Shown here in pieces: positions 16,108 to 22,100 of a stretch of 24,730 nucleotides of DNA. Position 1 is the stretch's first letter; the number at the start of each line of letters is the position of its first letter. The DNA is from Bacteroidales bacterium UBA4070. Lineage in GTDB: Bacteria; Bacteroidota; Bacteroidia; Bacteroidales; VadinHA17. The position numbers and the translations under genes are program-made. The DNA is taken from NCBI GenBank assembly GCA_002383485.1, contig DFYY01000021.1, positions 3,460 through 28,189 on the forward strand, written 5' to 3'. Under the pieces are notes generated by a model. The model was not told where the DNA came from. It did no database searches and saw nothing but the letters and a program-made list of their open reading frames with translations.

Positions 16108-16986
16108 CTACCGGATTGTCAGCAATGAATTATCAATGTTGCTGCAACTCAGAGAAGTATTGGCCATTACGATTGCTTCCATCGCAGCTGTGCCGTAAGG
16201 TACAAAAGCTCCCTTTGCCTGGCTCTTGAAAGTGTTCTGTATGTCTAAAAGACCGAATACAGCCACATCCCAGAACATGGTCATCTCTGATTCATTAGCC
16301 GCTGTGATCATGTAATCATAGTACTCGTCAATGGCCATGTCATCACCCTGCTTTAGCCTTCTGATAAGCCTGACAACTGAAATTGTGTCTCCGTTGTCGG
16401 GTGTCTCCTTGTAAACCCAGAAACAGAAATGGTGGAAGTCATCAGCATAATCGACACCCAGATCCTCCTCATAGGTGCCATCCTCGTTAAACCGGTAAAT
16501 AATTGCAGCATCAGCCGGAGTCAGGACATCCATCCCGAGCCAGGAGCTTGCAGTTACTTTCCAGTCATATTTTACGAACATCGACTTAACTGAGATGTTT
16601 ATGTTGACCACCAACCCGACAGTCTTTACCTCATTCTCGTCGTCAGTCAGCTCAAACTCAAAACCCAGTGTGTGCAGGTCATCAAACTCCTGCACGGTGT
16701 AGGTGAAATTATATGTGTAGGTATTCTCTGACCGGACAAGCTGTGATGTCACATCGGTCCCGGCATCCCGCTGAGTATCTACAACCTTGTAATACTTCAA
16801 TGATTTCACTCCGTCAGCCTCGATGGTAACCGTGGCTGTTGCCTCATCACCTATATCCAGCTGGGGAGTCGACGAGGGAGTGATGGCCATTTCAGTGGGT
16901 ATATCCTTTTTGCAGGACAGAAGCAGGAAGGCAGATCCTATTGCCACAATGGCAATAGCAGGCAGAAGCAGAAGCATTTTTTTCAT
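16108..16986 (-). CDS. Lipoprotein with Ig-like and lipocalin-like regions, first gene of the PUL operon
   Basis: The start is taken as the ATG at 16984-16986 (292 residues), which gives a standard signal MKKMLLLLP... ending LLLSC. Another in-frame ATG lies 7 codons upstream (17007) and cannot be excluded. After the lipid-anchor Cys come about 100 residues that look like a beta-sandwich (ATATVTIEADGVKSLKYYKV... FEFELTDDENEVKTVGLVV). The second half (YDWKVTASSWLG..., IIYRFNEDGTYEEDLG) resembles lipocalin-like Bacteroidota proteins. No catalytic motif is seen. Its position directly behind the predicted operator and ahead of susC suggests a surface glycan-binding or accessory protein. In typical Sus loci such lipoproteins follow susD, so the placement is unusual. 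The specific function is unknown. Confidence 0.75.
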   Translation of the reverse strand: MKKMLLLLPAIAIVAIGSAFLLLSCKKDIPTEMAITPSSTPQLDIGDEATATVTIEADGVKSLKYYKVVDTQRDAGTDVTSQLVRSENTYTYNFTYTVQEFDDLHTLGFEFELTDDENEVKTVGLVVNINISVKSMFVKYDWKVTASSWLGMDVLTPADAAIIYRFNEDGTYEEDLGVDYADDFHHFCFWVYKETPDNGDTISVVRLIRRLKQGDDMAIDEYYDYMITAANESEMTMFWDVAVFGLLDIQNTFKSQAKGAFVPYGTAAMEAIVMANTSLSCSNIDNSLLTIR

Positions 16987-17026
16987 AACTGTAGAGGTTA
17001 GGTTCATAAATAAACTTTACACAACT

Positions 17027-17050
17027 ATATGTTCAGACATATGAACATAT
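17027..17050 (-). promoter_or_regulatory. Inverted repeat at the predicted transcription start (candidate GntR operator O1)
   Basis: ATATGTTCA (17027-17035) and TGAACATAT (17042-17050) are perfect reverse complements with a 6-nt spacer. The repeat lies directly downstream of a TACTTTTG -7 box, so it would cover the transcription start. A GntR/HutC-type regulator gene is immediately upstream. Binding by that regulator is inferred. Confidence 0.6.
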
Positions 17051-17057
17051 GATTAAT

Positions 17058-17065
17058 CAAAAGTA
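17058..17065 (-). promoter_or_regulatory. Bacteroidota -7 promoter box (TACTTTTG)
   Basis: The minus strand reads TACTTTTG, an exact match to the Bacteroidota -7 consensus TAnnTTTG, about 70 nt ahead of the leading lipoprotein's chosen start. The region where a -33 TTG should sit is a T-run without a clear match. This is the only good -7 match I found between the regulator gene and susC, so it is the likely operon promoter. Confidence 0.55.
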
Positions 17066-17093
17066 GTAAAAAATATTCGGAAAAAAAATTTAA

Positions 17094-17112
17094 TCTGAAT
17101 TTCAGACATCTG
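17094..17112 (-). promoter_or_regulatory. Second palindrome sharing the O1 half-site (candidate operator O2)
   Basis: TCTGAA (17094-17099) and TTCAGA (17101-17106) form a palindrome around one base. It overlaps CAGA-CA-TCTG (17103-17112). The nonamer TTCAGACAT occurs here (17101-17109) and inside O1 (17032-17040). The two palindrome centres are about 62 bp apart, near six helical turns, which would suit cooperative binding across the promoter. Confidence 0.5.
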
Positions 17113-17149
17113 TAAATATTACGCCGTACCGGCTTCCTTCATGTACTAT

Positions 17150-17902
17150 TCAGGTATCTCTCTCACTTTCAACAATATACACAAAACTATCTGACCTGTA
17201 ATAACTTACATTGTATTCTATTGGCCGTCCTCCGGGGTCATAAACATACCGTTTACGCTTTAGCAGAGGGGCTCCGGTATCTGTTCCCAGCCTTTTCGCA
17301 AGCGATTCACCGGCAGCCACGGCGCTGATCTCTTCCCTGGACAGCTTGGCTACCGTGGCATAATTCTTTTCCAGAATCTCATAGAGTGGCTGGTTGAAAT
17401 CTTCTCTGCCGTTCAGGCCGATTCTCGGGTGAAAAAAGGAGATGGACCAGACAAACGGTCCCTCATCACTGCCTCTCAACCGTTCCAGCTTCAATATTTT
17501 CTTTTTGGGTGGTATCATAAAAAAACCAGCCTGCTCCTGGTCGGCCTCCGTCCACTCTACATTCAGCTCATAGTTGGTGATTGAGATGCCCAGGGCTTTC
17601 ATCTCCTGTGTAAAGCTCGACCAGTTTTTAAGTTTCGTATGGACTCCCACTTCGGCGACCCTGGTGCCAATGCCCTTCTTCCTTACCAGCAATCCTTCAT
17701 AAACAAGCTTGTTTGCCGCCTGCCTCAGCGTATTTCTTGATATCCCCAGCAGTTTGGCCAGGTCGACTTCATTGGGGAGGAATTTGCCTTTAGCATATTC
17801 AGGATCCTTGATCATCTCGCGCAGCAGGTTCTCGACCTGAACGTGCAAAGGGGAAGAACTTTTATGATCGATCCTGAAATTTATCTTTGCTGGTTTTCCC
17901 AT
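17150..17902 (-). CDS. GntR-family (HutC subfamily) transcriptional regulator with UTRA domain
   Basis: This 250-residue cytosolic regulator has an N-terminal winged helix at about 15-85: PLHVQVENLLREMI, LPNEVDLAKLLGISRNTLRQAANKLVYEGLLVRKKGIGTRV, the canonical GntR pattern. Residues about 90-245 fit the UTRA effector domain of the HutC subfamily (ILKLERLRGSDEGPFVWSISFFHP, REEISAVAAGESLAKRLGT, GAPLLKRKRYVYDPGGRPIEYNVSYYRSD). UTRA domains often bind phosphorylated sugars or small metabolites, which fits the sugar-phosphate enzyme in the operon. It is transcribed in the same direction as the PUL, 163 nt upstream of the leading lipoprotein, and the two TTCAGACAT palindromes lie in between. Repression of the operon is inferred. 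Bacteroidota PULs more often use hybrid two-component, SusR or sigma/anti-sigma regulators, so this choice is less common. Confidence 0.92.
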   Translation of the reverse strand: MGKPAKINFRIDHKSSSPLHVQVENLLREMIKDPEYAKGKFLPNEVDLAKLLGISRNTLRQAANKLVYEGLLVRKKGIGTRVAEVGVHTKLKNWSSFTQEMKALGISITNYELNVEWTEADQEQAGFFMIPPKKKILKLERLRGSDEGPFVWSISFFHPRIGLNGREDFNQPLYEILEKNYATVAKLSREEISAVAAGESLAKRLGTDTGAPLLKRKRYVYDPGGRPIEYNVSYYRSDSFVYIVESERDT

Positions 17903-18135
17903 GTTACAAATAATTTATCATGGAAGAATAATCAGTATGCAAGTTCGCCAAATTATTAATATAACCAATTTTGTCGCCGGCGAGCAAGAAAAAGTTCCAT
18001 ATATTATCTAACTTACCCTTGACAATGAAGTATATGGCTGAATGAATTCCCGTGAAAGAATATTGGCGGCAATAAACCACCGGCAACCCGACAGGGTGCC
18101 TGTTGACCTGGCGGCATCGACGTGACCGGTATAGC
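17903..18135. other. Non-coding spacer upstream of the GntR gene
   Basis: No credible gene is seen in this stretch. It holds A+T-rich sequence and one G+C-rich palindrome, TCGCCGGCGA (17974-17983), which does not resemble the TTCAGACAT sites. The minus-strand frame of the decayed istA stays open to 18013, but residues after codon 45 no longer resemble a transposase. The GntR promoter probably lies here, although no TAnnTTTG match was found. Confidence 0.5.
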
Positions 18136-18270
18136 AGCTTTCTTGTATTCCGACAGGTAATGACGGACTGTCTCACGGTTGATCTTTAACTCCCGTGCTA
18201 TCCGGCGTTCTGAATAACAATCCCGGTACCTGTACAGAATAATCTTCTGCTTCATACTCATTTTGATCAT
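18013..18270 (-). pseudogene. istA: 5' fragment of an IS21-family transposase gene (istA)
   Basis: The frame opens with about 45 residues typical of IstA N-termini: MKQKIILYRYRDC, then a helix-turn-helix ERRIARELKINRETVRHYLSEYKK. After that (below about 18136) the sequence loses resemblance and ends after 85 residues, whereas an intact IstA is several hundred residues long and is followed by istB. This is therefore a truncated relic without the DDE catalytic core. The start lies about 100 nt inside the repeated left end at 18325-18372, the usual IS21 arrangement. Confidence 0.75.
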
Positions 18271-18372
18271 TTTTTATTCTTCTCTCATTTGTACAAAATG
18301 AGTGAAGATAAGCACAGAAAAATAGTATGGTTTTCAACTGAAATATGGTATGGTTTTCAACTGGTATATACA
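18136..18372 (-). mobile_element. Left-end remnant of an IS21-family insertion sequence
   Basis: The minus strand begins TGTATATACCAG at 18372, followed by two copies of a 16-bp motif and then the istA 5' end. IS21 elements begin with TG and carry several copies of a terminal motif near each end, which matches. No right end, istB or target duplication is visible, so the element has been truncated. It lies at the change from the A+T-rich RHS locus to the PUL and marks an old recombination or insertion boundary. Confidence 0.65.
18325..18363. repeat. Two 16-bp direct repeats (IS21 terminal motif)
   Basis: GTATGGTTTTCAACTG occurs exactly at 18325-18340 and 18348-18363, a 23-bp period. Such repeated internal copies of the end sequence are transposase-binding sites in IS21-family elements. 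Confidence 0.8.
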
Positions 18373-18437
18373 CTTAATATGACTTTTAGCTTATTCTTAT
18401 TGATATTCCGAATTTTTTGTTTATCTCCTTATTTCCC

Positions 18438-19172
18438 TTAGTTAAATATTACAATATTAGGATTTGCAAATGCGTCACTCCAATATGAAAGTGACTGTAT
18501 TTGTTTGGTTGTAAATCTACTTCTTATAAATTCATTCATTTCTATAGGCCTCCTTACACCATTTCTGAAAGAAAACAACTGAGATCCTTTGATAACTAAA
18601 ATGACTGGGCGATCCGCAATTAAACTTAGAGACTTATCAATTAATATTGCATTTGGCTTACACCGGATTGCTTTATTCAAGGCACATGAGAATCTTCTGT
18701 AATACTTAATTCCACTCTTCCCGGATAATTGTCTTATAAACTCTTTATCACGAAACTCCTGTATGGAAATTTCTTCTGTATCAGAATCTTTGGTATAATA
18801 TACATATGTGTCAGCATTGCAATTTTCATTTAGGAATAACAAATGATATGGATTTGGTGAAAGCCTCAAAAATGCACTTATATCTTTACCATCAACATAA
18901 TTAGCTATATCTTTATCAAGATAAGTCTCGATAATTAGAATAGGGCTTCCTTTTTTAAAATCAAATAAGTCAGAGGCTTCAATATTCACACAATTATCGA
19001 TTTCGTTAGAAATTTCTTCACTATTTTTCAAATAAAGAGATTCATAGATTAGTGAGAGGCTATCTGCAGAAATCGTATTGTAATAATAAAGGATCTTTCC
19101 CAAAGCATCACTTTGACATTCACTTCTAATTGAAGCCAAGAGAAATAATATCACTATAAAAAGTCGTTGCAT
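18438..19172 (-). CDS. Exported protein of unknown function downstream of RHS gene (candidate immunity or partner protein)
   Basis: The start chosen is the ATG at 19170-19172 (244 residues), which leads into a signal peptide (MQRLFIVILFLLASIRSECQS). Upstream codons in frame overlap the end of the RHS gene. I do not recognise the mature part. It is mixed alpha/beta with stretches such as ILIIETYLDKDI, NPYHLLFLNENCN and KAIRCKPNAILIDKSLSLIADRPVILVIKG, and no catalytic motif is evident. It lies 10 nt after the RHS stop codon, has the same A+T-rich composition and is almost certainly co-transcribed with it. A gene directly after an RHS toxin tip is often its immunity gene. A periplasmic location is unusual for that but possible. 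The function is unproven. Confidence 0.65.
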   Translation of the reverse strand: MQRLFIVILFLLASIRSECQSDALGKILYYYNTISADSLSLIYESLYLKNSEEISNEIDNCVNIEASDLFDFKKGSPILIIETYLDKDIANYVDGKDISAFLRLSPNPYHLLFLNENCNADTYVYYTKDSDTEEISIQEFRDKEFIRQLSGKSGIKYYRRFSCALNKAIRCKPNAILIDKSLSLIADRPVILVIKGSQLFSFRNGVRRPIEMNEFIRSRFTTKQIQSLSYWSDAFANPNIVIFN

Positions 19173-19182
19173 AACAGAAAAT

Positions 19183-22100
19183 TTAATAGAACCAAAAGAA
19201 CCTGACATTCCCTCCATTAATTTTAAGCATCTTTAGATAATCGAATGAACCTCCATTTCCAAGATTAATAATAATCTTGTTCTTTGTGTAGTATATAATT
19301 TCCGAAATTAGAGAGGTGTGATATACACCTTTTATTGGAAAGTGGACAGCAATTAATTTGTTCTCTAAAGAGACATTTGCCATATTATCAAAAACACCAA
19401 TGGAACTTCTCGAAATATTCACGTTTGGAAAGCCAAGATCAGAATAAATTTTCGAGTAGGCTGATTTTACTATTGTAGTGCCTTCATTTAAGTCAGTGTG
19501 TAATTGATCAATGAAATTATCTCTTGATCTATTACCTCCATTATGCATCTCAAGCTCACAAGCCTGAACAACCATGCAGTCTTGACCCGAGGATGTAGCC
19601 TGTCTGTAATTGAATTTCACTTTATTCTCTATGTCCGTATTTATAATAGCCCAAGGTTGCCTGTTATTCCCAATTCGACTTCCCCAGAATAAATTTAATC
19701 CACTTTCTTTAGATAGACTATAACCCTTAAATGCGCCACCAACAAATCCGAACAATGATGCGATCTCCCAATTCTCAAAAAAATCCCGATTGTTGATTTT
19801 ATTATTCAACCCATTGCCAATTATGCTACTCGCTGCATAAATTAATCCAGATGGAATAATTCCTGGAATAGAAATTGATGATGTTAAGGAGTTTAACATT
19901 AAACCCTGTGCATCCACTTGAGAATTCAAAGCCTGATTTGAAGGGAAGAATAGGTGTGTTAGAAATGATATTCCATAGTTGATAAGAATTGACGATAACA
20001 AGTTGCCACTTGGATCAGTTGAAACCAATGGATTATTGAGGCAATAGGCGTACCGATTAAAGTTCTGGGTCCTTTCCGGAGATTGGACAAAATTATCTGG
20101 ACTAAGGAACATTCCTAGTAATGGGTCATAGACTCTACCATTCATATTTATCAAGCCAAACTCCAATAAATGTTCATGACCTGTATATCCACGCTCAAAA
20201 AGCATTGTGCTACTTACATTAGAGTAACCCCAATCAAAGAAATTTCGCCTCCTACCCCAGGGGTCAAAACAATTCTTCTCTGCAATTACACCATTATGAT
20301 TAGTAATGACATCGTAAGAACCTATTAGGTCAGTATGTATGTAGAAATAGGAGGTCTGTATAGGGGTAATCTCAATGGCCGCAATTCTTCCCGAGGGAGA
20401 ATCTATGTAGTATATTTCGCTTGTCTTGGATGGTGTTATTACCTTCTCAAAGTCTCCAAAAGCATAGTATTTAGTTGAGATGACCTGCCCGTCAACTGTA
20501 TAGACTTGCTTGGTCCTCTCATCGTCAGGAGCATACGACCATGTCATTTGTTTAACAATGTTTGTACCATCTGTCTGAGTTAAAGTTTTGATCTTGTTAA
20601 ACGGTGTATATGTCAGCACTTGATCCGGCAAGGATGTCATTAATGATGTCGGCTCTGTGATACTTGTTACTTTATGAATTGAATTATCGTAATTATAAGT
20701 TCCAATATCAGTTTTGTTGATGATATTACCCTTGCCTCCACCATCATAATTGACATTGTAACCTGGTTGTCCATTGATTCCATACTCTTTAAGCCTGTCC
20801 TGGTTATCGTAAACCAGAAAATTTTCCTCGATTAGATTCCCAAGGCTATTAAGCCCCTTTCTGGACGACATGTTACCGGTGGCAGGATTGAAGGTATAAA
20901 TCCAATTTTGAATTGTTGATCCGCCCATAGTTGTGTGAATCCCTGAAGGAAATCCATTCTGGTCATACGAAAGAGTAGTCGTTTCCTTGTTGTTTCTAAG
21001 CTTATAATTATCAATTATACCGTTTTCATTTTGTGAATATGCCTGCCAAATTATAGAGTCGTTGACAATCACTTTATCATTATAACCAAATGCATTATAG
21101 ACATATTGCTGTGTTAGCTTGGAGTTGGTTACAGTCTTTTCAATCTTTCCATCAGAATTATAGGAAATAACTTTCGTAAATGTGTTCTGTGGGTCGGCTT
21201 TTTGAGTGACAGTAGCTATCCTTACCAGATTATCATAGACATAGCTGATTTCAGTTCCTTCTGAGGTATAAATCTTTGAAATCTGTCCGTTGGCTGGATG
21301 GTACTCATATGTTTTTACTAATCCAGTGTTCCATGACTCAGTAAAAAGTCTGCCACTTGTAGTATAATTAAAAGTGATCTTATTCCCCTTTGCATCAGTT
21401 TGCTCCAGTAACTCCCTAATACCATTATATTTGTATATTATTGTCCCTGCGTCAATATCAATAAGCTTTTTCTGATTTCCATAATCATCATATTCAATCT
21501 CAGTAATGCCGGAAGGGGACTCAATTCTGTCAATCTTACCTTCTGGATTATAGTGATAGTAAATGCTCCCACCGGGATCAACTATCCTTATTTTTTGCCC
21601 TGATGCATCCATCTCAGATTCATATGGATCTGGATATCCATCTTTGGTAATTAATACTTTAAGTGGCGAGTAATCATAGGTGGTACTATTATCACTTGGG
21701 AATACCGTCTCCCTAGATATTCTCCCAAGAGTATCATATTCGAAGGTGGTTTTTTGCAACCCTGGACCATCCATTTCAAAATAGGGCGCATATTTCGTAA
21801 TGACTCTACCATTTATATCGTATTCAGTATCTGTGACGAGGAATCGACCATCGTAAGAAACTGTTTTTGATCTAAGTTCTTTCCCGGACCTATCGAAATA
21901 TTTAATAACAGTGGGCTTGCCGGTAGTGGTGGTTTTTGTTGCGTAGAGCTCACCAATACTATCCGCCAATGCATCATTTGACCAGCTCCAGATAATCCTT
22001 TGAAAGGTACTGTCTGGGTACGATACCCTTGCTAAACGACCAAGATCATCATAGCCATACGAAGTAGTGAGATTATTAAAGTCCTTCTCATTAATAAGAT

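Noticed and set aside
17123..17133. GCCG-TAC-CGGC mini-hairpin as terminator of the GntR gene
   Set aside because: The stem is only 4 bp with no U-tract after it, too weak to call.
50..17902. Mycobacterial-type lipoarabinomannan as the definite substrate
   Set aside because: It is suggested only by a DUF4185/GH183 resemblance plus mannose-related genes. The propeller assignment is motif-based and the GH92 domain looks non-canonical, so it remains a hypothesis.
17974..17983. TCGCCGGCGA palindrome as an autoregulatory GntR site
   Set aside because: It shares no half-site with the TTCAGACAT palindromes, and a single 10-bp palindrome can arise by chance.
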